DNA of 64,000 nt from an uncultured Gammaproteobacteria bacterium (lineage in GTDB: Bacteria; Pseudomonadota; Gammaproteobacteria; JAADHQ01), in assembly GCA_947258755.1 (NCBI GenBank), contig CAMYJO010000011.1, positions 62,001 to 126,000 on the forward strand, written 5' to 3'. The position numbers were made by a program, and so were the translations under genes. The notes under the pieces are model-generated. The model was not told where the DNA came from. It did not search any database and was given only the letters and a program-made list of their open reading frames with translations. This document shows positions 1 to 7,613 of the stretch, in pieces (the first letter of the stretch is position 1; every line of letters begins with the position of its first letter).

Positions 1-56
1 TCGAAGTCGACAAGCAGGGCCGTATCCGTTTAAGCATGAAAGCCGTCGATGCCTAG
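1..56 (+). CDS. pnp: Polynucleotide phosphorylase, C-terminal end only (partial)
   Basis: The window opens inside a reading frame that starts before base 1. From base 3 it reads EVDKQGRIRLSMKAVDA and stops at TAG. 'DxQGRIRLSxK' is the typical end of an S1 RNA-binding domain as found at the C-terminus of PNPase, the 3'-5' phosphorolytic exoribonuclease of the degradosome. A strong intrinsic terminator follows 22 bases later, as expected for the last gene of an operon (often rpsO-pnp). Only 17 residues are visible, so another S1-domain protein cannot be excluded. Confidence 0.6.
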   Translation, partial: EVDKQGRIRLSMKAVDA

Positions 57-78
57 TCATATGGTTTAGCTTAGTGTG

Positions 79-109
79 AAAAAAGGAGGCTACATGGCCT
101 CCTTTTTTT
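79..109 (+). terminator. Intrinsic terminator after pnp
   Basis: AAAAAAGGAGGC / GCCTCCTTTTTT form a perfect 12-bp stem around a six-base loop (TACATG), and the right arm supplies the T run. It sits just downstream of the partial pnp stop codon. The A run on the left could let it act in both directions. Confidence 0.9.
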
Positions 110-168
110 ATAAATATTTTTTATGAAATCGATGGCATACTAAAATAGTTTCAGGTCGGAAGGCGATA

Positions 169-531
169 GTGTTAATACAATACGAACAAGTAAAAGAATT
201 TAAAACCAAAGATGGTTCCCTGATTCGGGAGTTAATTCATCCGCGCCATAGTGGCAATAAAAATCAGAGCCTGGCAGAGGCCATTGTTCCGGCAGGTAGC
301 AAAACAGCCTTGCATCTACACCGATCATCCGAAGAGATTTACCATGTGACACAGGGCGAGGCCTTGATGACCCTTGGTATGAAAACGTTTACGATTACAG
401 CAGGTGATACTGTCCTGATTCCACCATTAACCGCCCATTGTTTGCAGAATAATCATAGTGAAGACTTGCATGTGTTATGTGCCTGTTCGCCAGCCTATAG
501 CGATGAAGATACAGAATTACTCGATTACTGA
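169..531 (+). CDS. Small single-domain cupin protein
   Basis: This 120-residue protein is nearly all one cupin beta-barrel. Motif 1 is visible around residues 43-65 (GSKTALHLHRSSEEIYHVTQG, with two His and one Glu as metal ligands). Motif 2 is at about 79-94 (GDTVLIPPLTAHCLQN, supplying the third His). Such proteins bind a divalent metal and range from isomerases and dioxygenases to sensors, so the substrate cannot be named. The start is GTG, placed five bases after GGAAGG, which is a good ribosome binding site. It stands alone between the pnp terminator and a small membrane protein gene. The C-terminus is acidic (DEDTELLDY). Confidence 0.85.
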   Translation: MLIQYEQVKEFKTKDGSLIRELIHPRHSGNKNQSLAEAIVPAGSKTALHLHRSSEEIYHVTQGEALMTLGMKTFTITAGDTVLIPPLTAHCLQNNHSEDLHVLCACSPAYSDEDTELLDY

Positions 532-676
532 GTAAGGCCTTGATTTCCTGACAGGTGTATTATTTGTGACTGTACTTTTTATGTCAAAGGGCATTTGTCA
601 CTGGCGCTTACAGGTGAATTCCCGGTTAAATGATGGCATAGTTGATCGGCATTAATTAAAACAGTGGAGGTGTCCA

Positions 677-868
677 ATGTCTGCTATGAGAATGTTGTTT
701 TTATTTATGTCTGCTTTTATTTTGATTGGAATCTGGTTGACCGGTTTTAATGCGGTTCATTGGTTATTATATTTACCGCCTGCATTACTAGCATTTGCCG
801 GCATTACCGGTATTTGCCCCGGCTTAATAATATTCAAGAAACTTGGGTTTAAGGGCGGTGATGCCTGA
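677..868 (+). CDS. DUF2892-type small inner-membrane protein
   Basis: The 63-residue product has two hydrophobic segments, at about residues 5-24 and 29-48, then the sequence GICPGLIIFKKLGF. That Cys-Pro-containing ending is characteristic of the DUF2892 family, the membrane part found alone or fused to rhodanese in YgaP. The family's molecular role is not established; some members lie near sulfur-transfer genes, which is not the case here. GGAGGTG lies a few bases before the ATG, supporting the start. The gene is followed by a strong bidirectional terminator shared with acs. Confidence 0.8.
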   Translation: MSAMRMLFLFMSAFILIGIWLTGFNAVHWLLYLPPALLAFAGITGICPGLIIFKKLGFKGGDA

Positions 869-894
869 TATGTATCTGTGTGATGACAGAGACT

Positions 895-928
895 AATAAA
901 AAAGCGGGTTCAAACCCGCTTTTTTATT
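895..928. terminator. Bidirectional intrinsic terminator between the DUF2892 gene and acs
   Basis: AATAAAAAAGCGGGTT and AACCCGCTTTTTTATT form a perfect 16-bp inverted repeat separated by only CA. A GC core flanked by A and T runs on both sides lets it end transcription from the rightward small gene and the leftward acs gene. Confidence 0.93.
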
Positions 929-942
929 GCGATATTTTGCGC

Positions 943-2892
943 TTACTGATTGGCCCTGTTTTCGACCAGATCGTCGACGACGCTGGGGTCAGCCAGGGTT
1001 GAGGTATCACCCAGGTTATCAATATCATTTTCTGCAATTTTGCGTAGGATGCGGCGCATTATTTTACCAGAGCGGGTTTTCGGCAATCCCGGAGCCCATT
1101 GGATGATATCCGGTCGGGCGATAGGGCCGATTTCTGAGCGCACAAGGTCAAAGAGTTCTTTTTTCAGCTCCTCAGAAGGTTCTATGCCGATGATAGGCGT
1201 AACATAGGCATAGATCCCTTGACCCTTTACATCATGTGGGTAGCCGACCACAGCAGCCTCAGCGACAGCCTCATGCAGTACCAGCGCGCTTTCGACCTCA
1301 GCGGTGCCCATGCGGTGACCGGAAACATTGAGAACGTCGTCCATGCGCCCGGTAATCCAGTAATCACCATCCTGGTCGCGTCGGGCGCCATCACCACTGA
1401 AATAGTAGCCTGGATAGGTCTTGAAATAGGTGTCGATAAAGCGTTGGTGGTCGCCGTAGACACTGCGCATCTGACCGGGCCAGGAGCTCGTTATGACCAA
1501 GGCCCCGGAGGCCTCGCCATTGCCGTCTATCAGTCTGTTGGTATTGGTATCAATAATGCCCGGGGTGATGCCGAAAAAGGGGCGCGTGGCCGATCCTGGT
1601 TTAAGGCGAGTGGCACCCGGCAGCGGTGTCAGCATATGGCCACCGGTCTCGGTTTGCCACCAGGTGTCGACAATCGGGCAGCGGCCATCGCCTACCACGT
1701 GGTAATACCATTCCCAGGCCTCTGGATTGATAGGTTCGCCGACAGAGCCCAGGATACGCAGGCTTTTTCTGGATGTTTGCTTGACCGGATCATCGCCTTC
1801 GCGCATCAATGCCCGGATCGCCGTTGGCGCGGTGTAAAACACCGTGACCTTATGTTTATCAACCGATTTCCAGAAACGCGATGCATCCGGATAGTTAGGT
1901 ACGCCTTCAAAAAATACCGTGGTCACGCCAATTGCCAGCGGCCCATACAGCAGGTAACTATGACCAGTGACCCAGCCGACGTCGGCAGTACACCAGAAGA
2001 TGTCGTCATCATGGAGATCGAAGGTATAGCGAGTGGTGATGGCTGCGTAGAGCAGGTAACCGCCGGTGGTATGCAATACACCCTTGGGTTTACCGGTCGA
2101 GCCGGATGTGTACAGGATAAACATCGGGTCTTCAGCATCCATTTCCTCGGGCGGACAATCCGTTGATGCATCCGCCATCATGTCGTCATACCAGACATCA
2201 CGTGCAGCGTGCCAGTCAACATCGGCGCCGGTGTTCCTGATGGTCAAGACCGTATGCACATTAGGGCAGGATGCCACGGCCTTATCGGTATTGGCCTTCA
2301 GTGCTACTGTCTTACCACCACGACGGCCTTCATCAGCAGTGATGACCACCTGGCAATCGGAGTCCAGTATCCGGTCCTTAAGCGACTCCGGGGAGAAGCC
2401 GCCAAATACCACTGAATGCACTGCACCAATGCGTGTACAGGCGAGCATGGCATAGCCGGCTTCCGGGATCATTGGCATATAAATGCAGACACGGTCGCCT
2501 TTTTTGACGCCACGTGATTTTAATACGTTGGCGAGTTTACTGACCTGTTCATGCAGTTCACGGAAAGTGATCTTGCTGTCGCTATCTAATTCATCACCTT
2601 CCCAGATGATGGCTACTTTGTCGGCATGATCTTTCAGGTGCCGGTCGATACAATTATAACTGACATTCAGTTTGCCACCCTCGAACCATTTTATATGCAG
2701 GTCATCGGCATCATAGCTGCAGTCAAATACCTTGTCCCAGGGTTTGTACCAACTAAGAAATTTTTCTGCCTGCTCGGACCAAAAGCCAGCGGGGTCATCA
2801 ATAGAATGTTGATACATCTGTTGGTATTTTTCTTCGTTAATGAAGGCATGTTCGGCAACCTTCGCCGGGATGTCATAAATCTTTTCTGACAT
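943..2892 (-). CDS. acs: Acetyl-CoA synthetase (AMP-forming)
   Basis: The enzyme activates acetate to acetyl-CoA by way of acetyl-AMP in the cytoplasm. The 649 residues match the usual family length. The ANL-superfamily P-loop [12 protein letters not shown] is near residue 263. The mid-domain motif TWWQTETG lies near residue 414. The C-terminal [11 protein letters not shown] near residue 606 carries the lysine that is acetylated and inhibited in known Acs enzymes. The ATG is preceded on its strand by AGGAGTC at good spacing. It is the last leftward gene before the terminator at 895-928. The 120-bp gap upstream probably holds its own promoter. Confidence 0.97.
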   Translation of the reverse strand: MSEKIYDIPAKVAEHAFINEEKYQQMYQHSIDDPAGFWSEQAEKFLSWYKPWDKVFDCSYDADDLHIKWFEGGKLNVSYNCIDRHLKDHADKVAIIWEGDELDSDSKITFRELHEQVSKLANVLKSRGVKKGDRVCIYMPMIPEAGYAMLACTRIGAVHSVVFGGFSPESLKDRILDSDCQVVITADEGRRGGKTVALKANTDKAVASCPNVHTVLTIRNTGADVDWHAARDVWYDDMMADASTDCPPEEMDAEDPMFILYTSGSTGKPKGVLHTTGGYLLYAAITTRYTFDLHDDDIFWCTADVGWVTGHSYLLYGPLAIGVTTVFFEGVPNYPDASRFWKSVDKHKVTVFYTAPTAIRALMREGDDPVKQTSRKSLRILGSVGEPINPEAWEWYYHVVGDGRCPIVDTWWQTETGGHMLTPLPGATRLKPGSATRPFFGITPGIIDTNTNRLIDGNGEASGALVITSSWPGQMRSVYGDHQRFIDTYFKTYPGYYFSGDGARRDQDGDYWITGRMDDVLNVSGHRMGTAEVESALVLHEAVAEAAVVGYPHDVKGQGIYAYVTPIIGIEPSEELKKELFDLVRSEIGPIARPDIIQWAPGLPKTRSGKIMRRILRKIAENDIDNLGDTSTLADPSVVDDLVENRANQ

Positions 2893-3012
2893 GCTGACTC
2901 CTGATGGTGGTTTTTATGTGATGCATAAAATGCTTAACGATGATTGTGTATATGTACGATTGTTGACATTTTGCTTGATTGGCCCCGTGTGTTCAATGCC
3001 TACGTGTGATTG

Positions 3013-3453
3013 TTATTTTTTCGCAAAGATCCGCTGCCACCACCGCCTTCTGTTGCCGGGCGCCGGCATCGCGGCGGGTAAATCAGTCGGTGGAATTTTT
3101 GCCAGGATCCAGCCTGGGAGTGGCGGATTGTCGCTATATCCACAGCTGACGCCAAGATTGTTAGGGTCATATATTTTAATGAATTCAGGGTGTTGGCGAT
3201 CATCTGCATAAACGACACCACAATAATCCTCATCATGTTCCTGGCGTAGTAACTTATCGATCTCAGTGATGAACTCGGTTAATTTATGTTTATCGACTGG
3301 CTGTTGCGGTGGTGGTTCACCGATCGCATAGATGTACCAGCCGGAGGTGTCGGCATTGAGTACGGTTTGCCACAGCTCGTCTAAATGTGGCCAGCGCAGG
3401 ATGCCACTAAAGCTGCCACGAAATGCCTTTAGAAACGGGTCATTTGTTTCCAT
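3013..3453 (-). CDS. Conserved-looking protein of unknown function downstream of gluQRS
   Basis: I do not recognise this 146-residue protein. It has no signal peptide or obvious membrane segment. The middle is acidic and rich in Asp and His, and the end is strongly basic and Trp-containing (NRRRWWQRIFAKK). Proline-rich stretches occur at about residues 47-52 and 118-132. It begins 11 bases after the gluQRS stop, and AGGATATC precedes its ATG at good spacing, so it looks translated and co-transcribed with dksA-gluQRS. Codon use resembles its neighbours. The basic tail could bind nucleic acid or membrane lipid; this is only a guess. Confidence 0.7.
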   Translation of the reverse strand: METNDPFLKAFRGSFSGILRWPHLDELWQTVLNADTSGWYIYAIGEPPPQQPVDKHKLTEFITEIDKLLRQEHDEDYCGVVYADDRQHPEFIKIYDPNNLGVSCGYSDNPPLPGWILAKIPPTDLPAAMPAPGNRRRWWQRIFAKK

Positions 3454-3464
3454 AACGATATCCT

Positions 3465-4352
3465 TTATGCCTCTATCACACGTCGCTGGGCTACCTGCTG
3501 TAATTGCCAGTGTTCAATGGCCCATTGCCAGATCTCACTGACCGGGGCTAGTTGCAATGATTGCGGCACCTGATGATTCAGATAACATAACGCATGCACA
3601 AGTGTAGCGCCAGCAGATTCTGTATCAATAGCACTTGCTCCGGTTTGCTTGCTGAGTTTTTCTCCATGGCGGTTAACGATAACAGGAATATGGGCATAAT
3701 CTGGTGTCGGGTATCCTAACAATTGTTGCAGATATATTTGTCGAGGTGTTGAATCGAGCAGGTCACTGCCGCGTACGATCTCGGTGATTCCCTGAGCGGC
3801 ATCATCAATGACAACGGCCAGTTGATAGGCCGTTTGTCCATCCGCACGTTTAATAATAAAATCACCAACATCATGCTCTAGATTTTGTTGATACTGTCCT
3901 TGTATTTTATCCGCAAAGGATATCGTTTTGTCTGTGACCCTGATACGGATAGAGTGGGGCGTTTTTGTACGTGGGATACCTTGACGGCAAGTGCCGGGAT
4001 AACGAATGCCAAAGGCGGTCATGCTGCCCGCAGCTTGAATGTCCGTACGACTACAGATGCATGGATAACTATGATCCTGCTGTTGTAGCTGTTCCAGGAT
4101 GGCTTCATAGCGTTCACGACGCTTACTCTGATAGCATATTTGATCATCCCACTCGAAGCCGAAATGATCTAATGTGCGGATAATATCGTCCGCTGCCCCC
4201 TTGAGTTCACGCGGTGGATCAAGGTCTTCAATCCTTAGTAGCCATTTGCCCTGTAGTGATTTGGCCTGTAGGTAACTGGCGACTGCCGCAATTAGGGAGC
4301 CACTATGTAATGGACCGGTGGGTGATGGTGCGAAACGTCCTATGTAAGACAT
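3465..4352 (-). CDS. gluQ: Glutamyl-Q tRNA(Asp) synthetase
   Basis: GluQRS is a shortened glutamyl-tRNA synthetase without an anticodon-binding domain. It attaches glutamate to queuosine at position 34 of tRNA-Asp. The product (295 residues) starts with RFAPSPTGPLHSGSL, the class I 'HIGH' region, and has the KLSKQ motif at about residue 233. The Cys pair in YPCICSR plus the later YPGTC fit the zinc site of this family. The gene follows dksA, an arrangement conserved in gammaproteobacteria, with a hairpin in the gap. The same window holds queF, which makes the queuosine precursor on which this enzyme's substrate depends. Confidence 0.95.
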   Translation of the reverse strand: MSYIGRFAPSPTGPLHSGSLIAAVASYLQAKSLQGKWLLRIEDLDPPRELKGAADDIIRTLDHFGFEWDDQICYQSKRRERYEAILEQLQQQDHSYPCICSRTDIQAAGSMTAFGIRYPGTCRQGIPRTKTPHSIRIRVTDKTISFADKIQGQYQQNLEHDVGDFIIKRADGQTAYQLAVVIDDAAQGITEIVRGSDLLDSTPRQIYLQQLLGYPTPDYAHIPVIVNRHGEKLSKQTGASAIDTESAGATLVHALCYLNHQVPQSLQLAPVSEIWQWAIEHWQLQQVAQRRVIEA

Positions 4353-4390
4353 ATATTACAAAGGTCGATTATTGGAGCAGAATTGAAAAC

Positions 4391-4426
4391 GGCAAGCCTA
4401 CAGTCGAAAGGGACTGCAAGCTTGCC
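4391..4426 (-). terminator. Stem-loop between dksA and gluQRS, possible partial terminator
   Basis: GGCAAGC...GCTTGCC with an inner CAGTC...GACTG pairing forms a long interrupted hairpin. Read leftward it is followed by GTTTTC, a weak T tract. In Shigella and E. coli a terminator between dksA and gluQRS is known to limit gluQRS expression. This hairpin sits in the same place and may do the same. Confidence 0.55.
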
Positions 4427-4457
4427 TTCATGGTCACTTGCTGAGTAAAAACCAGGT

Positions 4458-5348
4458 TTACCCGCGTTGTTTTTCCCGAATCTCATCCAGTGTTTTACAA
4501 TCGATGCATTGGGTAGCCGTGGGCCGTGCTTCCAGTCGGCGTACACCAATCTCTATACCGCATGATTCACAGAAACCATACTCACCGGTATCCAGCAAGG
4601 CAAATGACTCGTCAATTTTCTTGATCAATTTACGTTCACGATCACGGGTTCGCAATTCCAGGCTAAATTCTGATTCCTGAGTGGCGCGGTCATTTGGGTC
4701 AGGGAAGTTGGCCGCTTCGTCCTGCATATGATGTACAGTACGATCTACTTCCTGCATGAGCTCCATTTTCCATGCGCGTAACAGATCCCTGAAATGCTGG
4801 GTCTGTTCCTCATTCATATATTCTTCGCCAGACCTTAACTTGTAAGTTACAAAGCCTTCCACCGGTGTGGAATGTGCAGTCGGATTCTTGACTGCCTTGG
4901 CAATTGTGCCTTTACTTTTGAGCGCAGGTCTTTTCTTTTTAGGGGCAGGCTTTGCCGTTGTCTTTTTGGGCGTTGCTGCCTTAGCCTTGCTCGTTACTTT
5001 TTTGCTGGCTTGCTTTTTAGGCGCTGCTTTCTTCTTGGGGCTGGTCTTCTTGCTGGCGGATTTTTTCGGTGCCGCTTTCTTTGTGCTAGATTTTTTAACT
5101 GCCGCTTTTTTCGCTGGCGCTTTTTTCTTGGCGGTGGTCTTTTTAGCCGTCGTTTTCTTCTTTACAGCTTTTTTCTTGGTGGCAACTTTCTTGGACGAGG
5201 CTTTTTTCGCCGGAGCCTTTTTCTTGGTAGTTGCTTTCTTGGAGGCGACCTTCTTCTTAGGTGGCGCTTTTTTTACGACCTTTTTCTTGCTGGTAGATTT
5301 GTTTGCAGCGGCTTTTTTAGCGCTCGCCTTCTTTTTAGCTGTAGCCAT
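4458..5348 (-). CDS. dksA: DksA with a long histone H1-like lysine/alanine-rich N-terminal tail
   Basis: The C-terminal 130 or so residues are a complete DksA, the factor that enters the RNA polymerase secondary channel and works with ppGpp. The coiled coil is present with the tip DPNDRATQE, and the zinc finger has all four Cys (CESCG...CIDC). The first 165 or so residues are instead repeats of KKA, KKK, TAKK and PAKK type, like bacterial histone H1-like proteins or the AlgP tail. E. coli DksA is 151 residues; this is 296. The track starts at GTG 5354, but ATG 5348 sits at better distance from AAGGGTGA and is preferred. The gene leads the dksA-gluQRS unit. The tail probably binds DNA or RNA; this is inference. 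Confidence 0.93.
   Translation of the reverse strand: MATAKKKASAKKAAANKSTSKKKVVKKAPPKKKVASKKATTKKKAPAKKASSKKVATKKKAVKKKTTAKKTTAKKKAPAKKAAVKKSSTKKAAPKKSASKKTSPKKKAAPKKQASKKVTSKAKAATPKKTTAKPAPKKKRPALKSKGTIAKAVKNPTAHSTPVEGFVTYKLRSGEEYMNEEQTQHFRDLLRAWKMELMQEVDRTVHHMQDEAANFPDPNDRATQESEFSLELRTRDRERKLIKKIDESFALLDTGEYGFCESCGIEIGVRRLEARPTATQCIDCKTLDEIREKQRG
4925..5345 (-). repeat. Low-complexity AAG/AAA-rich coding repeat (Lys/Ala tail of dksA)
   Basis: On the coding strand this stretch is built from short imperfect units encoding KKA, AKK, TKK and PKK. It is near-tandem at both DNA and protein level, so length variation by slippage is plausible. The opposite strand reads as runs of CTT and TTT, which explains the hydrophobic antisense ORFs listed in the track. 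Confidence 0.8.
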
Positions 5349-5632
5349 TAACACTCACCCTTGAGTCCATGAAATTTACGAAACATGCTTTATTACCAGA
5401 AAGCCGTCATACCTGCAAGGAATATGTCTGTATATTTTTTCTGGAAAAGTTGCGAGAAGTACAAATATACAATAAAAACAATAAGATATATAATTATAGG
5501 GGTTGGTGTGCTAATTGCCAGGCTTTTTGGGGCGTTTCGATGGTGCTCGTGCCCATTGGTGTTATGCACTGTCGGAAAATTAATTTAATATGGCATTTGG
5601 ATGACAATTATTTTTAAAAGATGGTGTATTGA

Positions 5633-6409
5633 ATGACTGAATTAAAAGCGCTGATATTTGATGTAGATGGTACTTTGGCCGATACCGAGAAGGACGGTCA
5701 TCGAGTTGCCTTTAATCTTGCTTTCCAGCAAGCCGGTCTCGACTGGGATTGGTCAGTTGATTTGTATGGGCAATTATTGAAGGTGACGGGAGGTAAGGAA
5801 CGTATGCGTTATTACCTGGATCAGTTTAACCAGGCATTTATCCGGCCTCAGAATCTGGATCAATTTATAGCCGACCTGCATAAGAGTAAAACGGCGATTT
5901 ATACGCAGTTGTTGTCCGAGGGCTCTATTCCGTTACGTCCAGGTGTACTACGTTTGATTCAGGAAGCGCGTACAGCCGGCCTGCGCTTGGCGATTGCGAC
6001 AACAACGACACCGGCAAATGTTTCCGCCTTATTGCAACATGCGATGGATGCGGATGCGGAAAACTGGTTTGAGGTCATTGCTGCAGGTGATATCGTGCCG
6101 GACAAAAAACCGGCGGCGGATATTTATTTTTATGCATTGGAAAAACTCGGGCTGCCTGCTGAACAATGTCTGGCCTTTGAGGATTCACATAACGGTATAC
6201 TCTCTTCGGTCGGTGCCGGGCTGACAACCATCATTACGATTAACGACTATACACGCGAGCATGATTTCAGCGGCGCGGCGATTGTGCTCGATCAAATGGG
6301 TGAGCCTGATCAGCCCTTTAAGGTACTGCAGGGCTCGGCGAGTAACACTTACCTGAACCTGGATTTACTGCAGCAACTCCATCAGCAGTCATTGGCAGAG
6401 GCGGTCTAA
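5633..6409 (+). CDS. CbbY-like HAD phosphatase
   Basis: This is a HAD-superfamily hydrolase (258 residues). The nucleophile motif FDVDGTLADTE is at residues 9-19. A cap domain contains the TGGKERM stretch typical of CbbY. A PDKKPAADIY motif lies near residue 158, and the motif IV acidic pair is in FEDSHNGI. CbbY of photosynthetic and chemolithoautotrophic bacteria removes the Rubisco inhibitor xylulose-1,5-bisphosphate, so the gene hints at a Calvin cycle, although no cbb gene is in the window. It ends six bases before the aminotransferase gene and is probably co-transcribed with it. A beta-phosphoglucomutase-like role is the main alternative. Confidence 0.85.
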   Translation: MTELKALIFDVDGTLADTEKDGHRVAFNLAFQQAGLDWDWSVDLYGQLLKVTGGKERMRYYLDQFNQAFIRPQNLDQFIADLHKSKTAIYTQLLSEGSIPLRPGVLRLIQEARTAGLRLAIATTTTPANVSALLQHAMDADAENWFEVIAAGDIVPDKKPAADIYFYALEKLGLPAEQCLAFEDSHNGILSSVGAGLTTIITINDYTREHDFSGAAIVLDQMGEPDQPFKVLQGSASNTYLNLDLLQQLHQQSLAEAV

Positions 6410-6415
6410 CTCATT

Positions 6416-7579
6416 ATGCAGTGCAAACATGCCGCGCATATGGACAAGATCCAGCCCTTCCGGGTGATGCAGCTGTTGGCCGAGGCCAGAAAACTTGAAG
6501 CCGAAGGTCGCTCTATTATTCATATGGAAGTAGGCGAACCAGATTTTGATACGCCGCAACCGATAATCGAAGCCGGCATCCAGGCCTTGAAGGAAGGCAG
6601 GACGCATTACACGCCGGCCACTGGCGAGATGGCGTTGAGGCAGGCCATCAGTGATTACTATCGTCAACAGTTGCATATCGATATCGCCGTTGAGCGCATC
6701 CTGATTACGCCCGGGGCATCCGGGGCCCTGCAATTGGTGCTCAGTGTATTGATTAATCCAGGTGAGCAGGTGGTGATGGCCGATCCCGGTTATCCCTGCA
6801 ATCGTAATTTTGTTTATTTGCTGGGCGGTGAACCGGTCACGGTTGATGTGTCTGCGCAAACACATTTCCAGATCAATGCGGACTTATTACCGGATGTGTG
6901 GACAGAACAATGTCGTGCTTTGTTGTTGGCATCGCCATCAAATCCGACCGGCACGATTATCGCTAGAAAAGACATGCAGGCTATGATTGCTTATGCACAT
7001 GATCATGATGCCGTAGTGATTGTGGATGAAATCTATCAAGGCCTTTGTTATCAGCAACCGGTCTATAGTGCGTTGGAATTGTCCGATGACATTTTCGTGA
7101 TTAATAGTTTTTCCAAATATTTTGGTATGACCGGTTGGCGCCTGGGTTGGGTCGTTGCTCCTGAAGGCTATGTCGGTGATCTCGACAAGCTGGCGCAAAA
7201 TTTGTATTTGGCGGCATCAACACCAGCGCAGGTGGCTGCCATTAGTGCCTTTAATGTTGAGACCGTGCAGATCCTGCAGCAACGTGTCGAGATTTATCGT
7301 CAACGTCGTGACTATTTGATCCCCGAATTGGAGGCGCTTGGTTTCAAGGTGCCGATCATTCCGGACGGCGCTTTTTATATTTATGCCGATTGCAGTGCAT
7401 TGACAGATGATAGTCTCGATTTCTGTCAACAAGTCTTGCATCAGGCCGGTGTAGCCATTACCCCAGGCCTTGATTTTGGTGACAACCATCCGCAAAAATA
7501 CATACGGTTTGCCTATACGACCGATCTGGATAGTCTTAAGGAAGGTGTCAGACGCTTGCGTACGTTCATTGCAGGCTAG
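6416..7579 (+). CDS. Class I/II PLP-dependent aminotransferase
   Basis: The 387-residue protein is a fold-type I aminotransferase of the aspartate/alanine group. Visible landmarks are HMEVGEPDFDTP near residue 38, SPSNPTGT near residue 170, VDEIYQGL near residue 202, and the PLP lysine in SFSKYFGMTGWRLGW near residue 230. The N-terminus 'IQPFRVMQLLAEA' matches relatives whose proteins start some ten residues earlier, so ATG 6416 is kept over ATG 6440. It follows the cbbY-like gene by six bases. A separate aspC-like gene lies at 60.9-62.0 kb, so this one may serve another substrate such as alanine; the specificity cannot be read from sequence. Confidence 0.9.
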   Translation: MQCKHAAHMDKIQPFRVMQLLAEARKLEAEGRSIIHMEVGEPDFDTPQPIIEAGIQALKEGRTHYTPATGEMALRQAISDYYRQQLHIDIAVERILITPGASGALQLVLSVLINPGEQVVMADPGYPCNRNFVYLLGGEPVTVDVSAQTHFQINADLLPDVWTEQCRALLLASPSNPTGTIIARKDMQAMIAYAHDHDAVVIVDEIYQGLCYQQPVYSALELSDDIFVINSFSKYFGMTGWRLGWVVAPEGYVGDLDKLAQNLYLAASTPAQVAAISAFNVETVQILQQRVEIYRQRRDYLIPELEALGFKVPIIPDGAFYIYADCSALTDDSLDFCQQVLHQAGVAITPGLDFGDNHPQKYIRFAYTTDLDSLKEGVRRLRTFIAG

Positions 7580-7613
7580 CTTGATGATGGGCTAATGCAG
7601 TTTGCGCTAGTGT

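Noticed and set aside
1219-2166. A 315-aa rightward ORF across acs
   Set aside because: It lies wholly inside acs on the opposite strand; acs has all family motifs and the ORF shows none.
4867-5364. Long hydrophobic rightward ORFs (165 and 159 aa) rich in Phe, Leu, Ala and Cys, looking like membrane proteins
   Set aside because: They are the antisense of the Lys/Ala-rich dksA tail: AAG/AAA codons read backward give CTT/TTT (Leu/Phe). The DksA frame is certain from its conserved C-terminus.
5369-5617. ORFs of 82 and 67 aa in the gap between dksA and the cbbY-like gene
   Set aside because: They are AT-rich with no family resemblance, no ribosome site and mutual overlap. The 278-bp gap is better read as divergent promoter space.
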